From Bythopirellula goksoeyrii (GTDB taxonomy: Bacteria; Planctomycetota; Planctomycetia; Pirellulales; Lacipirellulaceae): a stretch of 64,000 bases of DNA. The notes beneath the pieces are model-generated. The model made no database searches. It was not told the DNA's origin and saw only the letters and a program-made list of their open reading frames with translations. A program made the translations under genes and the position numbers. Where the stretch lies: positions 3,879,658-3,943,657 of the forward strand of contig NZ_CP042913.1 in assembly GCF_008065115.1 (NCBI RefSeq), written 5' to 3'. Positions 1 through 8,135 of the stretch are shown piece after piece; the first letter of the stretch is position 1, and every line of letters starts with the position of its first letter.

Positions 1-2745
1 AAGGCCAACATCAGACGGCCTTCAGCCAATTTCCAAAGGGATGGACAGTCAACCTTTACCGTCGATTCAATAGAGGGCCAATATCCTTCGTGGCGAACTG
101 AAATCCGCTCGTCTCAGTCAGGTGAATTAATTAAGGAATTTCCTGCCAGCGGAGTTGGCAATGCACTGCGATGGGATGCCACGCGACGATTCGCTGTCCT
201 CCTCGAAAGCGAGACTGTCAATACGGTTTCCTACGAAGTGCTCGATGTGCAAGAGGACAAGGTGCTGGGACAGCTCGGTCCTTTCGACTTTGACAATGGC
301 GATTCCTCCGGGAAGCCGGTTGTCGAATTTTCGCCGCGTGGCCGGTGGCTTCTTATCACACAGGGTGAGGTGATGAAGTTGTGGGAAATACCGAGTTTGA
401 AGTACGCAGGTTCGGTCAAAAACAAGAACAAAAGCCCATGGCAGAACCAACAATATGAAATTCGAGACATTCGAAACAATAGGGAAGACAACGAGTTTAT
501 TGAAAGCGAGATTCCCGATTTCAGGGAGGTCTATTTTGATCAGGTGGAAGATAACGTTTTCGTTCGACCGTTGCGATCGGTGTACAATCTGCCATCGATG
601 AAGCGAGTTGCTAAGCTCGCGGACTGGCCAGATGACGAATTTAATCTTTTCCCCTTCAGAGTTAAGTTTCTTGGCACACGCATTTTCTTGTTAGCTGATC
701 GTAGCGGCTTGAGAGATAGACAATTTCTCGTTGGGGTTTGGGACCTTGAGACAGGACAGCGTTATACACTTGGTGACTCTACAGCCCATGAGCCTAGCGG
801 AGTTGAAGTGCAGAACAATGCGGACCGACCGTTGCGACTCGGCGAGACACCGGTTGAACTTGCCAATAAGCTCGCTGATCCCTCGACTGCGGAAGCAGCA
901 ATCAAAGAGCTTGCACGAAAGGCGGAAGCCGCGTTCGATGCGATTGCAGAAGATAGGGAAGTAGTCGCGGCAGATGGCAACTCGGCGGAAAATGGGGCTG
1001 TCGAGGAAGGCGGCCCCAAAGAGACCGCGAAGCCACTTTTTAGGGAGAACTCGATGGCGATTGTCCATCCTTCAGGCGAAAAGGTCCTTATCTTAATGCC
1101 TTTCAAGGAGCGAATGTCTTTTGGCTCATCCAGGTCGAGCCCATTAAGTATCTACCTGTGGGATCTGAAGTCTGGCGAATACAAAATGGTGGGCTCTTAT
1201 GCGAACGTAGGGGAATTCAGTCTCGATCCGCCCGTAGTCTCGTTTGATGAGGATTTTGTCTATTTGAAACTTGAAATCGAAGAAGAGAAATCAGAGAGCG
1301 ACCATCCGTTCGCGCAGGCGCATATTGTGCGATGGTCTGACGGTAAAGTTACACATAGTGGGAAGCTCTGGAAGGACGGCTTCAATCGCTTGCTGGTGTG
1401 GAAAGACGATGAAGGGCTATCCGTTCAGGTTATTCCTGGCACCGTCCGAACTCCTCTCGAGCATTCATCCGGCGCAGTACCGGGGCGGGCCCACTTGAGT
1501 CCCGACCATTCGACAATCGTCCTCCAGCTCGATCTGGGTAATCGCGGTGCAAAGCGGACACGGATAGCAGGAATGTGGAGCAGCATAAATGGAAAACGCT
1601 TGGTCGAACTACCAGCGTCGATTTCGTCGGTCACATTTGATCCAAAAAGTCGGTGGTGCGTCGTGACCAACAACGACAAAGAAGAACTGATGATTGTGGA
1701 TTGCGAAAGCGGTCAAATCCAACGGCGATTGTCACCACCTTGGTTACTCAAAGACGTCATCCGAATGGCTGACGATCGCGTGCCCAATGCTAATAGCCCG
1801 CCGGGGTATCCGATTGGTTATACACCCAGTTACGGTCTTGACAACATACGGATTGATCCGACGGGTTCTAGACTTCTTCTCAACGGCTACGGTTTGACGG
1901 CCCTTTGGGATGCAGAGCAAAACAAAGAGATCAAGCGTCTGAAGAAGAGCCATCATGCACCAATCAATTGTGTAGCGCAAGACCCAAGAGGACGATTTAT
2001 TGCTACCGGTGGCGTCGAGGGGGGCGTCATTATCTGGGATCGCAAAACGGGAAAATACGTTCGCAGCTATGTCGAGTACGTCGGTTCTATTGTCGAGGTG
2101 TCATTTGACAACAAGGGGGATCGCTTATTTGCCCTCTCTAGTAACGGAACCTTGTCTTGCTTGGGGCAGCATGGCTGGCAAGTTCGATCAAAGAGTAAGT
2201 CCACCGCTCAAACTTTTGCGTGCCATCCTAGCGAGCCTATTGTCGCCGTAGGTACAGAAGCAGGAGAAATCCTTTTCCTATCGATGAGAGACGGGAAGCA
2301 ATCGGGCACCTTGCGATTCGAACACGGCGACCTGACCTCGCTAGATTACACGTCTGACGGGAAGTTTTTAGCGGCAGGATGCAAAGATGGTTCAATTGTG
2401 GTCTGGGACGTCTCGACGAAGAAAGAGCGTTGTCAGATGAATGCGGAAGGACCTATTGTGTCTTTGCGATGGCTTATTGAGACAGGAACACTCGTGAGCG
2501 GAGGCCAGACAATTGAGATTTGGGATGTTGATCGCGCCACGTCAATCTGGTCGATTCCAATCACAAAAGCACCAGTCCGCGCGATGGATCTTAATAGAAT
2601 TCGGGACCAACTCGTGATAGCAGATGGTGGTGGTGCAGGTCGACTTATCGATCTGCGAGGCCTGAATAGCGCGATTGCGGAAATGGGAGTATTGGGGATT
2701 GAGTTGCCGAGGGACGTCACGGGCGTTTCTGGAACAACGCGCTGA
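1..2745 (+). CDS. WD40 repeat protein, 5' end outside window
   Basis: This is the C-terminal part of a large WD40 beta-propeller protein. The reading frame is open from base 1 to the stop at 2743-2745, so the true start lies upstream; the GTG at 238 is only an internal codon. WD-type repeats are clearest in the last 250 residues, for example ATGGVEGGVIIWDRKTGK, AAGCKDGSIVVWD and TIEIWDVDRATSIW. An acidic, alanine-rich insert (about bases 850-1030) interrupts the propeller. Such proteins are usually scaffolds for protein interactions, and no catalytic motif is visible. Large stand-alone WD40 proteins are common in planctomycetes. A kinase domain could be fused upstream, as often happens in this phylum, but this window cannot show it. 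Confidence 0.85.
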   Translation, partial: KANIRRPSANFQRDGQSTFTVDSIEGQYPSWRTEIRSSQSGELIKEFPASGVGNALRWDATRRFAVLLESETVNTVSYEVLDVQEDKVLGQLGPFDFDNGDSSGKPVVEFSPRGRWLLITQGEVMKLWEIPSLKYAGSVKNKNKSPWQNQQYEIRDIRNNREDNEFIESEIPDFREVYFDQVEDNVFVRPLRSVYNLPSMKRVAKLADWPDDEFNLFPFRVKFLGTRIFLLADRSGLRDRQFLVGVWDLETGQRYTLGDSTAHEPSGVEVQNNADRPLRLGETPVELANKLADPSTAEAAIKELARKAEAAFDAIAEDREVVAADGNSAENGAVEEGGPKETAKPLFRENSMAIVHPSGEKVLILMPFKERMSFGSSRSSPLSIYLWDLKSGEYKMVGSYANVGEFSLDPPVVSFDEDFVYLKLEIEEEKSESDHPFAQAHIVRWSDGKVTHSGKLWKDGFNRLLVWKDDEGLSVQVIPGTVRTPLEHSSGAVPGRAHLSPDHSTIVLQLDLGNRGAKRTRIAGMWSSINGKRLVELPASISSVTFDPKSRWCVVTNNDKEELMIVDCESGQIQRRLSPPWLLKDVIRMADDRVPNANSPPGYPIGYTPSYGLDNIRIDPTGSRLLLNGYGLTALWDAEQNKEIKRLKKSHHAPINCVAQDPRGRFIATGGVEGGVIIWDRKTGKYVRSYVEYVGSIVEVSFDNKGDRLFALSSNGTLSCLGQHGWQVRSKSKSTAQTFACHPSEPIVAVGTEAGEILFLSMRDGKQSGTLRFEHGDLTSLDYTSDGKFLAAGCKDGSIVVWDVSTKKERCQMNAEGPIVSLRWLIETGTLVSGGQTIEIWDVDRATSIWSIPITKAPVRAMDLNRIRDQLVIADGGGAGRLIDLRGLNSAIAEMGVLGIELPRDVTGVSGTTR

Positions 2746-3530
2746 TGTTGATGTCCATTTCTGCAACATGGCGCAATTCCGAGGAAAATGCTTCGAGCAA
2801 TACAGCTTGAACGGTTCTAGGACTTACAGCGTGCCCAACTTTTCGGCCGACAACCTCGAGGTTACGAGGCTCACCGGTGTAATCGAGCTAAGACACTCAC
2901 ACGTAAAAAGTTCGAGCATTTTACTACTTCTTTGCCGCATTGCAATTGATTAGCACCTTTTAGCATGTATTAGCATTTCAACCGTGCCAAAGAAGTAGTC
3001 GAGAATCGATGGCCAATTGTCATCAAGTTTCTCGAGCCCATATCTTGTTTGAACTGGCTGACCAGCGAGAATCGAGGCCAACCGCAGGTGTTCAGAAAGA
3101 TTGTCACCTTCTTTTCCGCTCTATATTCTCGCCAGAATGTGTTCCGCATTAAAAGTTGGTATTCACCGTTACTATGTCTTTCGGTCAGAACGAACATTGA
3201 ATTTGGGAGAAGCCAGTCGATTCGATCAGGTTCGATATCTGAACGCACCTTACTGTTTGAATTTGACGGCAAAGCTTGCAATTCGGCACTGAATCAATCT
3301 CTAATCTGCTAGCTATGTGACGTCACAACTTGAGACTCTCAAGACGAGTAAAGCTGCACCAATCAAAACCTGTATTTCAAGGACTATTACGCCACAGACT
3401 TGCCAATAGGACGATTAAGTACCAATCCCAAGTTACATGACTTTTCGATTTGCTTTGAAAGCTTTTAATCTTATAACAGGAATGTGCCTCTTCATGTCAT
3501 ATGCTTTTAGAGTTTGGAGCCACCTTGATC
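2746..3530. other. 785-base gap with a 12-bp palindrome
   Basis: No convincing gene is visible on either strand. Short open frames between 2970 and 3312 lack a ribosome binding site or any family resemblance. The one distinct feature is the palindrome TGTGACGTCACA near 3316-3327, described separately. The stretch is richer in A+T than the genes around it and probably carries the promoter of the LRR gene. Confidence 0.5.
3316..3327. promoter_or_regulatory. perfect 12-bp palindrome, possible operator
   Basis: The sequence TGTGACGTCACA is a perfect inverted repeat about 205 bases upstream of the probable LRR start. Its half-sites resemble those bound by CRP/FNR-family regulators (TGTGA), although the spacing is much tighter than a classical CRP site. 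A regulatory role is inference only. Confidence 0.3.
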
Positions 3531-6500
3531 ATGTCAGCACTTCGAAACCCATTCGTCGTAGCAAACTTTGCTCTGCTCGCTATTGTGCAATGGAGCGGAC
3601 TATCGAGTGTCGTCCAGGCAGAACCCAACGAGCTTGAGGTCAAATCATGGGTCGAGCAACTAGCCAGCAGTGACTTCCAAGTCCGAGAGGCCTCGACAGA
3701 GAATCTAATCCAGTCTGGTCGCAGCGTTATCCCGGCGGTCCGCGACGCAGCTTTGTCTAACGATCTCGAAGTAAGTGACCGAGCCTGCCAAATTCTTATT
3801 CGGCTCTATGACTCGGCGGACGAGCGGACGCATCTACAAGCACGCCAAGCGTTGCAGCAACTGGCTGAGTCACAACACGGCAGTGCCACAGTGGCCAGGG
3901 ACGCCTTGCAAGAGGTCTTGGCATGGATCCAGCGTCATTCTGGAGAGTACGACGTGGACATGACTCGTCCAGATCACCCAGTGGTCGTGGTGCGTCTCGA
4001 TCGCACGCGCGGAATTGACCCCGGTTTTTCTGGTGATGGAATTCAAAACGCGGATCTGGCGAAACTTCAGAAAGTGCGGGAGATACGCGAACTTACGCTT
4101 GAGAATCGGACCACGATGACGGATGAAGGCCTTCGGCATCTCGGAAGGTTAAAGCAACTTACTTCACTCAACCTGCGTCGAACGCAGATCAGAGGCAGCG
4201 GCCTGGCCCACCTTGCCGAGTTGCCAGAGTTACAGACCTTAGATTTGGCGTACTGTCGCAATCTCGGCGAGAACGGAATAAAGACGATTAAGAAACTTTC
4301 GCATCTGACGTCTCTAAATCTCGACGCCACCTCAAACAGATGGTCACACGACGACATATGGCAGCAACATATTCGGAGTTGCGTGCATGAAAAGTTTTTG
4401 CCGTTAAAAGACCACTCGCTGAGAGAGCTTGCAGAACTCAGAGGCGGAATAACTGACGAGGGCCTCCAGCACATTTCGGAAATGCCCGCCCTGAATCGGC
4501 TCTCGCTCGTTTCGTCGCGCATTACTGACTCCGGAGCTAAATCAATCGCAAAACTACCAAACTTGGAATGGCTTGACGTTAGTCGCACTGCAATTACCGA
4601 CGTAGGGGTCGAATCGATTGCTGACATTCCGACCCTCAAGGCACTGCATGTCAATTTCGTACCTATTAGCGGCGCAGGTATTGTCCGATTGGGGAAACTT
4701 GCAGACCTGAGAGAGTTGGGTTTGAGCGGCACCGTAGTTACTGCTGCGGATCTTGAGAAGCTTCAAGGACTCAAGAAGCTAGAGAGGATAGATCTAGCGT
4801 CAACCAGGCTCTCTGATGAGCTGGTTGAAGTATTGCTGGGATTTCCTGATCTTTGCGAGGTTAACCTTGCGAACTCAAAACTGACATTCAAGGGAGTTGC
4901 CGAGTTGGCCGAGAAGTCCACAAACATCGATTTGACGCAGGCACTTATTGCGGCCGGTTGGGGGAAGGTCTACGAGGCAGGAGTGCTGGAATCGCTTGAC
5001 CTCAACTACCAACAGTTGACAAACAGCGATCTGGCCCAATTGGAAGGCCTGAAAGATTTGAAATACCTTTCGCTCAATCGAACTCAGATCTCCGACGACG
5101 GGCTCCAATCGATTGGCAAACTGGACAATCTGGTGAGTCTCAGCCTCGCCAGCACAAATATCACGGATGTCGGAATATCGCATCTGAAGAATCTTATCAA
5201 ATTGACCCGTCTAGACTTGCACGGCACGAAAACTACCTTTGGCGGCGTGATCGATCTGTTAATGCGGAGCCAAGGACGTACCTTACGCGAGGCAATCAGT
5301 GTGGCCCGCATGTCGCGGCGGGCTGACGCACAGGGATTAAAACTTGATCCAGAGTTCGTGGACTTACGAGGCTTTCCGGTCACGGACGCTGACTTGGAAG
5401 CATTGGCAACCTTGAGCACGCTGGAAACACTGTTCTTACTGGGCGATTCTATTACAGATCAGGGGATCGCGCAGCTTACCCCTCTGGAGCATCTCAAACA
5501 GTTGTGGATTAGCGGCAAACAAATCACTGGCCAAGGCTTGGCAACGCTCAATTCGCTGAAGCATTTGGAGACGCTTTGGTTCACTGACACCAGTGTGACG
5601 AGTGACGATTTGGTTCACTTGTCCGCCTTGCCTCACTTGAAATGTTTGAACCTGAGTGGGACCCGACTGACGCCCCATGTCGTGGAAACTCTCTCGGAAT
5701 TTCACGCATTGGAGCTGTTGATTATCGACAGCCTTGCCATCTCTGACGAGGATGTCACGCAGTTGGGACTGGCCAATCCAGCCCTTTCAGTCGTCCAGAG
5801 TCAAAAGCGAGCCCTGGAAGCGGTGCGGGCAGAAGCGCAGACTATTCATAGGATGTCCGATCCGAGTTTTTCACCGGAAAGGGCAGTAAATGTCGTTGTG
5901 CAAGAACATCCCTTAGTCACAGATTTTGGATCGCAGTATTTCGAACAGGCCGTCGAGCTGAATTGCGGCGTACTGCCCCTACTGCCCAGTCGCTGGAAGG
6001 AGCTTGCGACGTTGACAGATGTATTGCTTCACGGCGTAAATCAACCGGCCGCTGCAATGCGCGTCCTGCCTGAACTCTCCCAGATAAAGAAGGTCTCATT
6101 ATATCGAGCAAGAGTCACCGACGCAGACCTCGTGCACCTAGGTAAGGTCACGTCGCTCGAAGATTTAGACCTGCAACGCACCCTGATTACCGACGTCGGT
6201 TTTGAGCATCTTCGGAATCTAAAACGACTGAGATCGCTGTCCGTAGGGGGCTATGGAACCGAGATCCACGATCCAGGAATGAAGTTCCTAGCAGAACTGA
6301 ATCAGCTGGAGTCGTTGTCGCTGTATCGAACCAGTATCAGCGACGCTGGACTCATCCATCTTCGAGGCCTGAAGCATCTCAAGGGTTTGGTCCTGGGCGA
6401 AGTCAAGGTAGACGAGGGACTGACCCATCTCAGCAAGCTGGAAAACTTGGAGACACTTGACCTAAGCTCCACGAAGGTCACGGACGCCAGCTTACGCTTC

Positions 6501-7304
6501 CTCTTCGGACTCAAGAACCTTCGCAGCTTAGACCTAGGAAGCACACTCGTCAGTGAAAATGGAGTTGCTGAACTTCAACAACACTTGCCTGAAGTGAAGA
6601 TCTCCTTTCGGCCAATGTCAGAAAAAGCGCGAACAGCCAAGGCTGACCTGGCTGAGCTAGGCGTAAAGGCATTTTGGAGCTCTGGCCAAGGATTCAATGG
6701 CGCCGATCTGACGAAGGCCGACAACCTAGGTCCGGCGATGTCCAAAGTGCTTGAACTCAAGGGCTTAAGAATGTTGAACTTGGGTGCCAACACAACGGAC
6801 ACAACTTTAGAGAAAGTGGCCGTGCTCACTCAACTAGAGCACCTCTCGGTCGCAGACGCCACTTTAACAGGAGTAGGTGTGCAATGTCTCTCACGCCTCG
6901 ATCATCTAACCCATCTGTATCTGCGAAGATGTCAACTTTCCAAGGAAGCCCTGGCGAATCTGGCTGCGCTGAAAAGGGTAAAATCTCTCGACTTGACCGG
7001 GGCCAAACTCCCTCAACATGGGATCAGACATCTTGGAGAGCTGTCGAAACTCGAGTGGCTCGGCTTAAGCGGTGTAGATTACGAGGATGCCGATTTACAG
7101 AGTCTCCACTCCTTGACGAACCTAAAAGAGCTAGTTCTCATCGACACGCCAGTTTCTGCCGCGGGACTCCGAACCCTCGCGGGTCTGAACTCATTGCGCA
7201 TGTTGCAAGTTAGGAATACTCAAGTTCGCATGGAGGACGTCGCTGACTTAGAGAATGCGTTGCCAGAATGCCGAGTCATACTTTTCGATATTTGGCCTGA
7301 ATAG
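3531..7304 (+). CDS. large secreted leucine-rich-repeat protein
   Basis: The product is about 1,257 residues. A signal peptide covers residues 1-30 (hydrophobic core FVVANFALLAIVQW, cleavage near VVQA-EP). Residues 30-120 form a HEAT-like helical domain (VREASTENLIQSG, RACQILIRL). The rest holds roughly 30 leucine-rich repeats of about 24 residues with the pattern L-x-HL-x-x-L-x-x-L-x-x-L-x-L-x-x-T-x-I-x-D, the RNI/cysteine-containing bacterial class. Two non-LRR spacers interrupt the array (around residues 550-590 and 770-830). I prefer the ATG at 3531 because GGAG sits 11 bases upstream and the signal peptide follows directly; an in-frame ATG at 3501 adds ten residues. LRR proteins of this type are thought to bind protein or carbohydrate; the ligand is unknown. 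Confidence 0.88.
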   Translation: MSALRNPFVVANFALLAIVQWSGLSSVVQAEPNELEVKSWVEQLASSDFQVREASTENLIQSGRSVIPAVRDAALSNDLEVSDRACQILIRLYDSADERTHLQARQALQQLAESQHGSATVARDALQEVLAWIQRHSGEYDVDMTRPDHPVVVVRLDRTRGIDPGFSGDGIQNADLAKLQKVREIRELTLENRTTMTDEGLRHLGRLKQLTSLNLRRTQIRGSGLAHLAELPELQTLDLAYCRNLGENGIKTIKKLSHLTSLNLDATSNRWSHDDIWQQHIRSCVHEKFLPLKDHSLRELAELRGGITDEGLQHISEMPALNRLSLVSSRITDSGAKSIAKLPNLEWLDVSRTAITDVGVESIADIPTLKALHVNFVPISGAGIVRLGKLADLRELGLSGTVVTAADLEKLQGLKKLERIDLASTRLSDELVEVLLGFPDLCEVNLANSKLTFKGVAELAEKSTNIDLTQALIAAGWGKVYEAGVLESLDLNYQQLTNSDLAQLEGLKDLKYLSLNRTQISDDGLQSIGKLDNLVSLSLASTNITDVGISHLKNLIKLTRLDLHGTKTTFGGVIDLLMRSQGRTLREAISVARMSRRADAQGLKLDPEFVDLRGFPVTDADLEALATLSTLETLFLLGDSITDQGIAQLTPLEHLKQLWISGKQITGQGLATLNSLKHLETLWFTDTSVTSDDLVHLSALPHLKCLNLSGTRLTPHVVETLSEFHALELLIIDSLAISDEDVTQLGLANPALSVVQSQKRALEAVRAEAQTIHRMSDPSFSPERAVNVVVQEHPLVTDFGSQYFEQAVELNCGVLPLLPSRWKELATLTDVLLHGVNQPAAAMRVLPELSQIKKVSLYRARVTDADLVHLGKVTSLEDLDLQRTLITDVGFEHLRNLKRLRSLSVGGYGTEIHDPGMKFLAELNQLESLSLYRTSISDAGLIHLRGLKHLKGLVLGEVKVDEGLTHLSKLENLETLDLSSTKVTDASLRFLFGLKNLRSLDLGSTLVSENGVAELQQHLPEVKISFRPMSEKARTAKADLAELGVKAFWSSGQGFNGADLTKADNLGPAMSKVLELKGLRMLNLGANTTDTTLEKVAVLTQLEHLSVADATLTGVGVQCLSRLDHLTHLYLRRCQLSKEALANLAALKRVKSLDLTGAKLPQHGIRHLGELSKLEWLGLSGVDYEDADLQSLHSLTNLKELVLIDTPVSAAGLRTLAGLNSLRMLQVRNTQVRMEDVADLENALPECRVILFDIWPE

Positions 7305-7503
7305 CTGCGTCATAAAAACGTTGCACTTCGAGCTTTTTTCCAATCTGGTGTTCGAAGTTCGACTGGCTGCGTTCTTTGGCTATCCAGCCAAGAGCACAGG
7401 CCACCAGCGTGGTGACAACAAGGAGGCTTCGCACACTAAAGCGAAACCAGCGGCGTCGAGTGGGCGTGGTCTCGTTGACGAGAGGGTGCACATCGGACGT
7501 CAT
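7276..7503 (-). CDS. short membrane-anchored protein, RFSVRSLL type
   Basis: This 75-residue product has a basic N-terminus (TRRRWFRFSVRSLL) followed by one membrane helix (LLVVTTLVACALGWI). The start matches a well-known N-terminal module of planctomycete membrane-anchored LRR and hypothetical proteins, in which RRRWFRFSLRSLL precedes a single transmembrane helix and a long outer domain. Here the protein ends about 40 residues after the helix, so it may be a truncated remnant of a longer gene. Its last 29 bases overlap the end of the LRR gene on the other strand. The ribosome binding site is weak. Confidence 0.5.
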   Translation of the reverse strand: MTSDVHPLVNETTPTRRRWFRFSVRSLLVVTTLVACALGWIAKERSQSNFEHQIGKKLEVQRFYDAAIQAKYRKV

Positions 7504-7738
7504 TAGAGAGTGCCTGCTGTGGTCTTCGTGGAGGCAACTTACGCGATCCCTATCTTATCGCAAGCAAGCAGACGTCAAAGATTAATCTGGCAGCCACTGG
7601 AAAACTACGCTCAGACAGCATGCAAGTACTGAAAGCTCGAGTGGAAAGTTTTCTAGAAGATAGTACTATACATACGTATACTTTTTGCTATATTGGGGCC
7701 ATGGCAACTTTTCTTCACTTTCACGGAGAACCTGGACC

Positions 7739-7909
7739 ATGATTACTTGCCCATCGGAACTGGCCGCCTCAGACTACACTTCCATCGCCGAGATTCTTCC
7801 TGCAGTGCTGGCACGCTACGGAATTGAATCAGAAGAGAATCAGCACGACTCCTTCGCTGTCTTGGGCTGTCTGCAAGTGGCAGACTATTCCGCACTAGTT
7901 ACCCAATGA
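7739..7909 (+). CDS. small hypothetical protein, 56 residues
   Basis: The protein runs from MITCPSELAASDY to ADYSALVTQ. I place the start at 7739 because GGAG lies about 13 bases upstream; a longer frame from 7685 adds 18 residues with no ribosome site. No motif is recognised. It forms a pair with the 48-residue CxxC gene that starts 10 bases after its stop, whose ribosome site overlaps this stop codon, so the two are probably co-transcribed. Confidence 0.45.
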   Translation: MITCPSELAASDYTSIAEILPAVLARYGIESEENQHDSFAVLGCLQVADYSALVTQ

Positions 7910-7918
7910 GGCTTTCAG

Positions 7919-8065
7919 ATGTCAGAGCAACCTATAGACGATGAAATGGCGTGCGAGAGGGAGACTTCTGCTCCTCTAACGCAGGCTGAGCTGCATTCTC
8001 TTTACCTTGAGCAGCAACGCCGCATGCAGTGCCATGGCTGTGGGGAGGCGATTGAGGTTTACTGA
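7919..8065 (+). CDS. 48-residue CxxC micro-protein
   Basis: This gene is too short for usual ORF cut-offs. The frame starts at ATG 7919 with GAGG eight bases upstream, overlapping the preceding stop codon, and ends at TGA 8063-8065. It is acidic at the N-terminus, has a helical stretch (LHSLYLEQQRRM) and ends with QCHGCGEAIEVY. The single CxxC knuckle near the C-terminus resembles half of a zinc ribbon, as in other planctomycete small proteins (see 29040-29249). It could bind metal as a dimer. The function is unknown, and support comes from gene spacing and the CxxC motif. Confidence 0.5.
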   Translation: MSEQPIDDEMACERETSAPLTQAELHSLYLEQQRRMQCHGCGEAIEVY

Positions 8066-8135
8066 GTGGGTTGCGGGGACAAGCATTTAATATTTCTACC
8101 CATCGCGAAAGCAGCAGCTTGTGCTTCACGGCCCT

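Noticed and set aside
2970-3281. 103-codon minus frame in the gap before the LRR gene
   Set aside because: No ribosome site or domain, and overlapping plus frames are equally open.
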